Below are positions 28,381-36,512 of a DNA stretch of 64,000 nt, piece by piece. Position 1 is the first letter of the stretch. The number at the start of each line of letters is the position of its first letter. The notes under the pieces were generated by a model. That model was not told where the DNA came from, did not search any database, and was given only the letters and a program-made list of their open reading frames with translations. Origin of the DNA: JAFARE01 sp963777285 (GTDB lineage Bacteria > Chloroflexota > Dormibacteria > Aeolococcales > Aeolococcaceae); assembly GCA_963777285.1 (NCBI GenBank), contig CAVZPR010000001.1:310001-374000 (forward strand). Reading direction: 5' to 3'. The position numbers and the translations under genes were made by a program.

Positions 28381-30366
28381 GTGGATTACTTCGTGACCGG
28401 CGCGACCGGTTTCATCGGCAGCCACCTGGTGCCGCTCCTGCTGGCTCGCGACGTCGCGCGCGTGCACGTGCTGGTGCGACCCGGGTCGAGGGCGCGCTTC
28501 GCGGCGCTGCGCGAGCGCCTCGATCCTGACGGCGAGCGTCTCGTCGCCATCGCCGGCGACATCGGCGAGCCGGGGCTGAGTGTGAGCGACGAGGATCGCG
28601 AGCGGCTGCGCGGCGCCCGCGTGTATCACCTCGCCGCGGTGTACGACCTGCGCGCGTCGGAGGAGGACGCCGAGCGGGCCAACGTGCTGGGCACGAGCCA
28701 CGTCGTCGAGTTCGCCAACGCCATCGGCGCGCGCTGCTTGCACCACGCCAGCTCGATCGCGGTCGCCGGGCACTACGAGGGCGAGTTCACCGAGGCGATG
28801 TTCGCCGAAGGACAGCGCCTCGACCATCCCTACTTCAGGACCAAGTACGAGTCGGAGCGCATCGTGCGCGAGGACGCGACGGTGCCGTGGCGGGTGTACC
28901 GGCCCGGGATCGTCATCGGCTCGTCGGAGACGGGCGAGGCCGACCGCGTCGACGGCCCCTACTACGCGTTCAAGCTCATCCAGCGCATGCGCGACTCGTT
29001 CCCGCAGTGGACACCCTTCATCGGCCCGGAGGGAAGCCCGCTCAACCTCGTGCCGGTCGACTTCGTGGCCAGGGCGATCGACCACATCTCGCACCTCGAC
29101 GGCCTCGACGGGCGCGCGTTCCATCTCACCGATCCGGACCCGATGTCGCTCGGCGACACCATCAACACGTTCTGCCGCGCTGCGCACGCACCGGAGTTCG
29201 CGCTGCGCTTCGACCGGCGCATGGCGCGGATGCTCCCCCGTGGCGCGCTCGCCGCCGCCGGCCAGCTTCCTGCGGTGCGGCGCGTCGTCGACGAGGTGCT
29301 CGACAAGCTCGGCGTGCCGGCGGCGGCGCTGCAGTACGTCGACTACCGCGCGACCTTCGACAGCACCGAGGCGCGCAACGCGCTCGCGGGCACGGGCATC
29401 GCCTGCCCGCGTCTGCACACGTACGCGTGGAAGGTGTGGGACTACTGGGAGCGTCACCTCGACCCCGAGCTGCCCACCGTCGCCAACCTACGACGTGTTG
29501 CCGCGGGCAAGGTGGTGCTGGTCACAGGCGCGTCCAGCGGCATCGGCCGCGCCGTCTGCAGTCACCTTGCGGAGTCGGGCGCGACGGTGATCGGCGTGGC
29601 GCGTTCCGAGGACAAGCTCCGCGAGATGAAGGAGGAGGTGGAGGCCGCGGGCGGCAAGGCGTTCGTGTACCCCACGGACCTCAGCGACCCCGACGCCTGC
29701 CGCCGCCTGGTGGAGCGCGTCAACGACGAGCACGGCGGCGTCGACGTGTTGATCAACAACGCGGGGCGCTCGATCCGGCGGTCGGTGCTCAACTCGCTCG
29801 ACCGGTTCCACGATTTCGAGCGCACCATGCAGCTGAACTACTTCGGCGCGGTGGCGATGATCCTCGCTGTGGTGCCGGGCATGCGCGAGCGCCACAACGG
29901 GCACATCATCAACATCACGTCGATCGGCGGCCAGACGTTTCCGCCGCGGTTCGCCGCGTACGTGGCCAGCAAGAACGCGCTGGACGGCTTCTCGCGGTGC
30001 TTCGCGCCAGAGGTTTCCGGCGACGGCATCGACATCACCACGATTCACATGCCGCTGGTGCGCACCCCGATGATCGCGCCCACGGGCTTGTATCGCAGCT
30101 TCCCCACGATCAGCCCCGACGAGGCGGCAGAGATGGTGGTCGAGGCGATGATCAAGCGCCCGCACGAGGTGTCGACGCGCGTGGGCAAGTTCGGTGAGCT
30201 GGTGCACGCGGTGGCCCCAGGTGTGCACCACCTGATCATGAGCGGTGCCTTCCACATGCTCCCCGACAGCGCCGGCAAGAAGGAGCCTGACGGGGAAAAG
30301 CGCGACCAGCCCGTGACGCCGGAGGCCTACGCGCTGGGGATGCTCATGCGCGGCATCCACCTGTAG
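28381..30366 (+). CDS. AcrA1-like double-SDR: thioester-reductase-like domain fused to short-chain dehydrogenase
   Basis: 661 residues, two Rossmann domains. The N-half is an extended SDR/fatty acyl-CoA reductase-like domain (VTGATGFIGSHLVPLLL, YFRTKYESERIV with Y-x3-K). The C-half from about residue 375 is a classical SDR (VTGASSGIGRAV, INNAG, YVASKNALDGF). The order and size match mycobacterial AcrA1 (Rv3391-type), thought to reduce fatty acyl-CoA to aldehyde or alcohol. The GTG at 28381 follows AGGAG with 9-nt spacing and begins exactly at the Rossmann strand. Three nt separate it from the kinase gene. Confidence 0.85.
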   Translation: MDYFVTGATGFIGSHLVPLLLARDVARVHVLVRPGSRARFAALRERLDPDGERLVAIAGDIGEPGLSVSDEDRERLRGARVYHLAAVYDLRASEEDAERANVLGTSHVVEFANAIGARCLHHASSIAVAGHYEGEFTEAMFAEGQRLDHPYFRTKYESERIVREDATVPWRVYRPGIVIGSSETGEADRVDGPYYAFKLIQRMRDSFPQWTPFIGPEGSPLNLVPVDFVARAIDHISHLDGLDGRAFHLTDPDPMSLGDTINTFCRAAHAPEFALRFDRRMARMLPRGALAAAGQLPAVRRVVDEVLDKLGVPAAALQYVDYRATFDSTEARNALAGTGIACPRLHTYAWKVWDYWERHLDPELPTVANLRRVAAGKVVLVTGASSGIGRAVCSHLAESGATVIGVARSEDKLREMKEEVEAAGGKAFVYPTDLSDPDACRRLVERVNDEHGGVDVLINNAGRSIRRSVLNSLDRFHDFERTMQLNYFGAVAMILAVVPGMRERHNGHIINITSIGGQTFPPRFAAYVASKNALDGFSRCFAPEVSGDGIDITTIHMPLVRTPMIAPTGLYRSFPTISPDEAAEMVVEAMIKRPHEVSTRVGKFGELVHAVAPGVHHLIMSGAFHMLPDSAGKKEPDGEKRDQPVTPEAYALGMLMRGIHL

Positions 30367-30368
30367 CC

Positions 30369-31853
30369 ATGAGCGGGGACTGGTCCGACGCGGACACGGC
30401 GCCGGTGCCGGTCGACCTCGGGGTGCCCTCGATCACGGACGCCGTCGAGATCGGCAGGGGTGGGTTCGCGGTCGTGTACCGCTGCCACCGCCTGGGATAC
30501 GAGCAGACGGTCGCGGTGAAGCTGCTGTCGGTGGCGCTCGACGCCGAGGCCCGTCGCCATTTCGAGCGTGAGGTGCATGCGATGGATGCGCTCTTCGGCC
30601 ATCCACATGTCGTCGGCATCATCGCGTTCGGGTACAACGGAGCCGACCGGCCGTACATCGTCATGGAGGACATGACGCAGGGCAGCGTCGCGGAGGCGGT
30701 GCGACGGCGGGGACGGTTCGAGTGGAAGGAGGCGGCGTCGGTGGGCGCCGACATCTGCGACGCCCTGGAGGCGGCCCACACGGCGCACGTGCTGCACCGC
30801 GACGTCAAGCCGGAGAACGCGCTCTATTCGCGGTACGGCGCCGTCAAGCTGGGCGACTTCGGGCTGGCGGCGCTCTCCGAGGGCCCGGAGACGCGGAGCA
30901 CGTCGACGATGGTGAGCCTGGCCCACACGGCTCCTGAGGTGCTGGACGGACAGCCGCGGACGCCGGGCACCGACGTGTACGCGCTGGCGTCGACGATCAT
31001 GACGCTGATCATCGGGCGGCCGCCGTTCGCGCGCGGCGCCGGCGAGACCACCGCCGCGGTGTTCAAGCGCATCAGCACCGAACCGCCGCCGGACGTGCGC
31101 CCGCTCGGCGTACCGGACGCGCTGTGCCGTGTGCTGGAGCGCGCCATGGCCAAGTCTCCGGCCGAGCGTTACGGCACGGCCGCGTCGTTTCGCGCCGACC
31201 TCGACGCCGGCCGCCGCGTCGACGCACCGGCATACGCGTCGCCGCCGCTGCCGGACGACCCTGATCGCACCGTGACGTACCGCCGCACCGCGACGCGAAC
31301 ACCCGAGCAGTCGCCGCCCGCGATCATGGTGCCGACATCGCATGCACCACCGCCACCGCCCCCTGCGTACTACGCGCCGGCCGCGTGGCAGGCGCCGCAG
31401 CCGTGGCTCTTGCAGCCGCAGCGCCCCGGCGGGATGTCGTGGTGGCTGCGGCTCGGGTGCCCGCTCGGTGCGCTTGCAGCCGTGGTGATGCTGGCCACGG
31501 CGGTCGGCACTGCACTCAGCGCGCCGGACCTCGCAGGCCCTGCTCCGATCGTCATCGCCGCCGTCATCGTCGCCGGCGTCGCTGTGACTGCGCCGCTCGT
31601 GCGCCGGATCCGCGCCCACAGTGTCCTGTCGATTGTTGCTGCGGTCCTGCTGGTCGGTGCGCTGGTGGTTCTCTGGGTCGTGGGTTCGATGTGGGCCGGT
31701 CCGCTCGACGTCTTGAACGACTCCGCCAATCCGGCGCCCGCATACGTCACCGCTCTCGGGTATGGAGTGCTCGTGGAATCAGTCGCGGCGCTGATGCTGA
31801 TACCTGGCGTGTGGATCACCGCGGTGCGCAACCGGCGCGAGCGCCGCGTCTAG
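30369..31853 (+). CDS. membrane-anchored Ser/Thr protein kinase
   Basis: 494 residues. Kinase domain 20-285: glycine loop GRGGFAVVY, ATP Lys K51, catalytic HRD at 143-145 in HRDVKPEN, DFG 163-165, and the APE-like APEVLD. A Pro-rich linker (about 300-345) joins a C-terminal membrane region with four hydrophobic helices and a short basic end. Unlike PknB there is no PASTA sensor domain, so the signal is probably sensed in or at the membrane. It converges with the EXORDIUM-like gene and overlaps it by 4 nt. Confidence 0.9.
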   Translation: MSGDWSDADTAPVPVDLGVPSITDAVEIGRGGFAVVYRCHRLGYEQTVAVKLLSVALDAEARRHFEREVHAMDALFGHPHVVGIIAFGYNGADRPYIVMEDMTQGSVAEAVRRRGRFEWKEAASVGADICDALEAAHTAHVLHRDVKPENALYSRYGAVKLGDFGLAALSEGPETRSTSTMVSLAHTAPEVLDGQPRTPGTDVYALASTIMTLIIGRPPFARGAGETTAAVFKRISTEPPPDVRPLGVPDALCRVLERAMAKSPAERYGTAASFRADLDAGRRVDAPAYASPPLPDDPDRTVTYRRTATRTPEQSPPAIMVPTSHAPPPPPPAYYAPAAWQAPQPWLLQPQRPGGMSWWLRLGCPLGALAAVVMLATAVGTALSAPDLAGPAPIVIAAVIVAGVAVTAPLVRRIRAHSVLSIVAAVLLVGALVVLWVVGSMWAGPLDVLNDSANPAPAYVTALGYGVLVESVAALMLIPGVWITAVRNRRERRV

Positions 31854-32614
31854 GCAGGCGGCGCCAGCAGGCACGCGCGACCTTTGTTCGACCACTCGGC
31901 CTGCACCGTGTAGCCGCCGAGCTGCACGGTGGTGGCGTTGCAGATGTCGCCGATCTCGTTGCCGGTGGCGTCGTCGTACCAGCCGTCGCCGGCCGGGTCG
32001 GTGATCGCCTCGCAGAGCTCGTGGCTGCTGATCTTGGTGAGCGAGCCGAACACGTCGCCCCCGAACGTGCATCCGGCGCAGTCCGCGTACGGCTCGACCG
32101 CGTAGACGAGCCGCCCCGCGTCGTGGTGGTAGCCGCAGTACACCTGGCACGACTGCTGTCCGTCGAGCGTGGACGTGACGCCGGGCGGCAGATAGACGAA
32201 GAAGACCGTGTTCGCGGTCGGCTGCGCGAGCGCGCCGCTGCCGATCCAGGCTTGCAGCGTGGATTGCACGTCCGCGTCGGACACGGAACCGGAGCCGCCC
32301 CCTGGGGCAGGCGACGTGATCGTGGCGCTGCCGGTGCGGCGGCCGTGACCGATCGGCATCCCGACCACGCCGTACTCCGCGAGCAGGTCCATGAGCGAGC
32401 TGGTGAGAATGAAGTCGAAGAATCCGTTGATCTGCGCCACGAGCGGGCTCTGCGGCGCCTGAGTCCACGCGCTGCCCCAGAAGACGGTGACCACCTCGGC
32501 TGCGGAGATGACGCGTCCGCCGTGGTAGGTGACATTCGCGGCTTGCTGCACACCCGGCAGCGCTGCCAACTCGCCGGCGTCGGCGACGGGCACGATCCTT
32601 CTCGCAATCGCCAT
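31850..32614 (-). CDS. EXORDIUM/phosphate-induced protein-like (Phi_1-type) protein
   Basis: 254 residues. The segment YCGYHHD ... CAGC ... KISSHELCEAITDP ... GWYDDATGNEIGDIC reproduces the conserved core of plant EXORDIUM/PHI-1 and their bacterial relatives, including the metalloprotease-like HELxE. No signal peptide is obvious, so localisation is uncertain. ATG at 32614 is chosen because AGGAGG precedes it at 8 nt; a GTG three codons upstream lies too close to that site. Confidence 0.6.
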   Translation of the reverse strand: MAIARRIVPVADAGELAALPGVQQAANVTYHGGRVISAAEVVTVFWGSAWTQAPQSPLVAQINGFFDFILTSSLMDLLAEYGVVGMPIGHGRRTGSATITSPAPGGGSGSVSDADVQSTLQAWIGSGALAQPTANTVFFVYLPPGVTSTLDGQQSCQVYCGYHHDAGRLVYAVEPYADCAGCTFGGDVFGSLTKISSHELCEAITDPAGDGWYDDATGNEIGDICNATTVQLGGYTVQAEWSNKGRACLLAPPA

Positions 32615-32648
32615 GTGGTCCACCTCCTGCCGCCGGAGCCAGCCCGTG

Positions 32649-33362
32649 TCAGGCGGGTGAGGTCAGCAGCTCGAACTCGTCATCGATGCCGAGGGTGCGC
32701 GCGGTCGGCGATGTCGCCACGGAGTCTTTCGGCGGCGCCGTGCGGAGCACGTAGTCGGCCACGGGGTTGGTGACGCCGAACCAGTACTTCTCGTTCTTGT
32801 AGTGGTGCAGGATGTGCGCCCGCCACACGGCGCGGAACAGCGGAGTGCGGGGCACGTATGGCGAGTGGATCAGGTAGTGCGTCCACTCATAGCCGAAGAA
32901 GAAGCAGGTGAACGCGGCGAAAGCCGTGACGCTCAGATAGCGCGTGGGAAAGGCGAACCAGGCGATGGCGAAGAGGACGGCGAGGAATCCTGCCAGCACC
33001 GGCAGCGGCACGAACACGAGGCGCACGTTGCGCGGATCGCGATGGTGCATGCGGTGGCGGCGAGCGAAGAGCGGGTCGACGCGCCGGCCGAGCACCTGGC
33101 GCGGCTTGAAGTGGAGCAGGAAGACGTGGATGAGCCACTCCACGAACGGCTGGGCGATGAGGATGCCGCCGACCACCGCGAGATCCGCGAGGCTCCAGTG
33201 CCCCAGCACGAGCCTGGCCACGACGGTGGCCAGGCCGAAGCTGCCGATGATGCGCGGGCTTCCGTACCTGCTGAAGACGCGCCACGCGGCGCCGAGCCCC
33301 ATGCGCTTGGGCGCGGTCGCCCCCAGGACTCCCTCGCCGGCAGGCGTGGCGACGCTGCTCAT
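32649..33362 (-). CDS. sterol desaturase / fatty acid hydroxylase superfamily membrane protein
   Basis: 237 residues. The His-box set of the superfamily is present (RRHRMHH, HYLIH, HILHHYKNEKYWFG) with about four membrane helices, so it is a di-iron membrane hydroxylase or desaturase. Substrate is unknown (lipid or carotenoid likely). ATG at 33362; upstream in-frame sequence is Arg-rich and non-coding. It is downstream of the FAH/inositol-phosphatase cluster in the same direction. Confidence 0.82.
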   Translation of the reverse strand: MSSVATPAGEGVLGATAPKRMGLGAAWRVFSRYGSPRIIGSFGLATVVARLVLGHWSLADLAVVGGILIAQPFVEWLIHVFLLHFKPRQVLGRRVDPLFARRHRMHHRDPRNVRLVFVPLPVLAGFLAVLFAIAWFAFPTRYLSVTAFAAFTCFFFGYEWTHYLIHSPYVPRTPLFRAVWRAHILHHYKNEKYWFGVTNPVADYVLRTAPPKDSVATSPTARTLGIDDEFELLTSPA

Positions 33363-33375
33363 GCCGGCAAGCAGT

Positions 33376-34218
33376 CTACGTCGCCGGTGCCGCCTCGTCG
33401 ACGACGCGGTTGGCGATGCTCCCGATGCCCTCGATCTCCACCTCGACCACCTGCCCGGGCTGCAGCCACGGCGCCGGGTCGCGCCCCATGGCAACGCCTG
33501 GCGGCGTGCCGGTGAGGATCAGATCGCCAGGCTCCAGCGTGAAGACGTCGGAGCAGCAACTGATCAGCGAAGCGACGTCGAAGATCATGTCCGAGGTGGT
33601 CGCGTCCTGGCGCACATCGCTGTCGACGCGGCATGTGATGCGCAGCGTCTGCGGGTCGGTGATCTCGTCGGCCGTGGCCACCGCCGGCCCGATGGGGCAG
33701 AACGTGTCAAAGCTCTTGCCGCGCAGCCACTGGTCACCGGACTTGAGCTGCGCCGTGCGCGCCGACACGTCGTTGGCGCAGCAGTAGCCGGCTGCATGGC
33801 TCAGCGCAGCGTCGCGTGTGATGTGCCGCCCGCCGGCTCCGACCACGACGCACAGCTCTGCCTCGTAGTCGAGGTCGTCGACACCGCCGGGGCGAACGAT
33901 GTCGTCGAACGGGCCGATGACCGCGGTGGCGAACTTGGCGAAGAGGATCGGCTGTTCGGGCAGGGGGTTGCCCAGCTCGCGCGCGTGCGCGGCGTAGTTG
34001 CGCCCGACGCAAATGATCTTCCCCGGGCGCGGCACCGGCGGGCCGAGGCTGTCGAGGCCGGTCGGGGAAAGCGCGCCACGGTCAAAAGCAGCGACGAGCT
34101 CGTCGGCCACACCCGGCGCGAACGGATGCGGCGCCGAGATGTCACTGACGTGCACGGTTCCGTCGACGAGCAGCGCGGGATGCAGCGCGCCACCGTGGCG
34201 CGCCATCCCCACCCTCAT
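33376..34218 (-). CDS. fumarylacetoacetate hydrolase (FAH) family protein
   Basis: 280 residues. KIICVGRNYAAHARELG, then metal ligands in DDLDYEAELCVVVG (E-x-E), ND in YCCANDVSAR, GKSFDTFCPIGP and LTGTPPGVAMG. This is typical of the 5-oxo/2-hydroxyhepta-2,4-diene-1,7-dioate isomerase or acylpyruvase branch used in aromatic or keto-acid breakdown. ATG at 34218 shares ATGA with the upstream phosphatase stop. Confidence 0.9.
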   Translation of the reverse strand: MRVGMARHGGALHPALLVDGTVHVSDISAPHPFAPGVADELVAAFDRGALSPTGLDSLGPPVPRPGKIICVGRNYAAHARELGNPLPEQPILFAKFATAVIGPFDDIVRPGGVDDLDYEAELCVVVGAGGRHITRDAALSHAAGYCCANDVSARTAQLKSGDQWLRGKSFDTFCPIGPAVATADEITDPQTLRITCRVDSDVRQDATTSDMIFDVASLISCCSDVFTLEPGDLILTGTPPGVAMGRDPAPWLQPGQVVEVEIEGIGSIANRVVDEAAPAT

Positions 34219-34988
34219 GCGGGATCGACCTCCGCCTCGCGCAGCACCAGGTCGTGGAGCACGCCGTTGCTGGAGATGCCGGTGCCGCCGAGCACCGGGT
34301 CGTCGCGGCTGCGGTCGGTGAACCTGCCGCCCGCTTCGCCGACGATCAGAGCCAGCGCGGCGAAATCCCACACGTTGGCGCGCGACGTCCAGCCGATGTC
34401 CGCGGTGCCGCGCGCCACCGCGAGGTGCGACATCGAGTTGCCCAGGCCGCGCGCGTCCCAACATTGGCCCGCCAGCTTGGTCAGCAGCTCCGCCTTGCCC
34501 ACGAGCACGAAGCCGCGGATGCTGGTGTGCGTGATCAGCGCCTCCCCGAGCCGGCTCACGCGAGACACGCGGATCGGCTTGCCGTTGAGCGCCGCGCCCT
34601 CGCCGCGCGCCGCCTGATACCTGTGTCCCAGGGCCGGCATCGACGCCACGGCGATCACCGTCTCGCCCTCGCGCTGCAGCGCGATGAGCGTCGCCCACGT
34701 CTCGTTGCCGCGCACGAAGCTGCGCGTGCCGTCGATCGGGTCGATGACCCAGCGCCAGGTGGCAGCGCCGTCTCCCTGCGCGCCGAACTCCTCGCCGAAC
34801 ACGGCATGACCGGGACGCTTGTGCGCGATGCGGTCGGCGACGGCGCGCTCGATGGCGCTGTCGGCGTTGGTCACCGGCGACATGTCCGGCTTGGCGACCA
34901 CCACGAGGTTGCGCGAGCGGAAGCTGGCCATCAACTCGCGGTCGGCGATGTCGGCCAGCTCGTGGGCGAGTGCAAGGTCACTGTTCAT
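34215..34988 (-). CDS. inositol monophosphatase family protein, paralogue 1 (HisN-like)
   Basis: 257 residues. Metal sites FGEEFG and WVIDPIDGTRSFVRG and the C-terminal WDFAAL are complete, so it should be active on small phospho-monoesters (histidinol phosphate or inositol phosphate). It is a tandem duplicate of the next gene, from which it has diverged strongly; the two are coupled by a 4-nt overlap. Confidence 0.88.
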   Translation of the reverse strand: MNSDLALAHELADIADRELMASFRSRNLVVVAKPDMSPVTNADSAIERAVADRIAHKRPGHAVFGEEFGAQGDGAATWRWVIDPIDGTRSFVRGNETWATLIALQREGETVIAVASMPALGHRYQAARGEGAALNGKPIRVSRVSRLGEALITHTSIRGFVLVGKAELLTKLAGQCWDARGLGNSMSHLAVARGTADIGWTSRANVWDFAALALIVGEAGGRFTDRSRDDPVLGGTGISSNGVLHDLVLREAEVDPA

Positions 34989-35752
34989 CGCGCTGCGAGG
35001 ATTCGCAGGACGCGGTCGTGCAGGATTCCGTTGCTGGTGACGGCGCTGCCGCCGTCGATCCGGTCGACGCCCGAGAAGTCGGTGAGACGGCCGCCCGCCT
35101 CAGTGACGATCACCTGGAGCGCCGCAAGATCCCACGGCTTCACGCCGGCCTCGATTGCGACGTCAACCGATCCTTCCGCGGTGAGCACGTGCGACCAGAA
35201 ATCACCGAAGCCGCGCACGATGCGGCAGCGCGACGCGAGGGTGCGGAAGCCCGCGGCGCCGCTGTGCGCGTCGAGATCGCGGAAGTCGGTGCACGACAGC
35301 GTGGCGGCGTCGAGGCTGTCGATGCGGGACACAGCCAGCGTCTCGCCGGCGTCGTTCCACGCGCCCTCGCCGCGGCAGGCGAGCCAGCGCCGCCGCAACG
35401 CCGGCGCCGACACCACGCCGCACACCGGGTCGTCGCCATGGCACAGTGCGATGAGCGAAGCCCACACCGGAATGCCGCGAGCGTAGTTCTTGGTCCCGTC
35501 GATGGGGTCGAGCAGCCAGCGCCACTCCGAGCCGCTGTCGTCGGCGCCGAACTCTTCGCCGGTGACCGCGTGATCAGGCCGCGTGCGACGCAGGTGCTGG
35601 CGCAGCGCATCCTCGGTTCGCCGGTCAGCCTCGGTGACCGGCGTCATGTCGGCCTTCGTCTCCACCTGCAGGTCGCTCGCCCCGAAGCGCTGCAGCGTGA
35701 GCGCGTCGGCGATGTCCGCCAGCTCCAGCGCGAGGCCGAGTTCCGGATGCAC
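34985..35752 (-). CDS. inositol monophosphatase family protein, paralogue 2 (HisN-like)
   Basis: 255 residues. TGEEFG, WLLDPIDGTKNYARGIPVWASLIAL and KPWDLAALQVIV are all intact. The IDGTKNY / PWDLA combination is closest to histidinol-phosphate phosphatase HisN of Actinobacteria. GTG start. First gene of the run HisN-2 / HisN-1 / FAH. Confidence 0.88.
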   Translation of the reverse strand: MHPELGLALELADIADALTLQRFGASDLQVETKADMTPVTEADRRTEDALRQHLRRTRPDHAVTGEEFGADDSGSEWRWLLDPIDGTKNYARGIPVWASLIALCHGDDPVCGVVSAPALRRRWLACRGEGAWNDAGETLAVSRIDSLDAATLSCTDFRDLDAHSGAAGFRTLASRCRIVRGFGDFWSHVLTAEGSVDVAIEAGVKPWDLAALQVIVTEAGGRLTDFSGVDRIDGGSAVTSNGILHDRVLRILAAR

Positions 35753-35857
35753 CGCCGCAGCTTAGCGGGGCAGCGGCGGGCGACCGGCGAGCGGGTCCGC
35801 GGGTTAGCCTAGGAGCAGCAGGCTCGCCCGACCGCACCACGTTCATGAGGAGCGTCC

Positions 35858-36508
35858 ATGGCCCATCGCAAGCTCGACATCCTGGCTGAGAGAGGCTTTG
35901 TCATCCTGCGCGACCGCGAGGGTCCACCCATTCCGCAGCAGGAATGGGACAGGCTCGAGTACGTCGACTGGAAGTCGGGCGGCGACACGAACTTCGCACC
36001 CCTGGCGTCGGCGCTCGGGCAGATGGAGTGTCGCGGTTTCTGGGACCACGGCAAGCCCGACAAGGACGGCATCTGGACTGACAACCGCGCGATCGCGCCG
36101 ACGCTGTGCAGCTATGTGGAGACGGTCGGGGCTCGCTTTGGCCGCGTTCGCGTCATCAAGCTCAACCCGTCCTCCGAGGAGGACGCGCTGCGGCAGTTGC
36201 ACGTCGACGACAACAACCGGCTCAATCCCGACAGTGAAGGATGGGTGGTGCGCGCCTGGCTGGAGCTGAACGCGCCCGCGGGATCAACGTTCATCCTGCG
36301 CGAGGAGCGCGACGACCCGGCGACGGAGACGCGCATCGCGCTCCACCCCGGCATGCAGCTGGTGATCGACACGGAGCGCCTGGCGCACGTCGTGCACAAC
36401 CCCGGCCCAGAACCACGCTACTCGCTGATCAGCTCCTTCGAGTCGGGTGACGCGTTGCAGCGCTGGATCGAGTCGCAGCAGCTCACGGAAGCGACCGCGG
36501 CACGCTGA
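35858..36508 (+). CDS. 2-oxoglutarate/Fe(II) oxygenase-like protein, uncharacterised
   Basis: 216 residues. A double-stranded-helix candidate with H115-x-D117 (LRQLHVDDNN), a distal His at 177 or 180 (AHVVHN) and R187, which is the H-x-D...H...R set for iron and 2-oxoglutarate. The flanking strand FILREERDD and WVVRAWLELN fits aspartyl/asparaginyl hydroxylase-like proteins. The start at 35858 follows GAGGAG with good spacing. It stands alone and is divergent from the HisN cluster. Confidence 0.6.
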   Translation: MAHRKLDILAERGFVILRDREGPPIPQQEWDRLEYVDWKSGGDTNFAPLASALGQMECRGFWDHGKPDKDGIWTDNRAIAPTLCSYVETVGARFGRVRVIKLNPSSEEDALRQLHVDDNNRLNPDSEGWVVRAWLELNAPAGSTFILREERDDPATETRIALHPGMQLVIDTERLAHVVHNPGPEPRYSLISSFESGDALQRWIESQQLTEATAAR

Positions 36509-36512
36509 GAGC

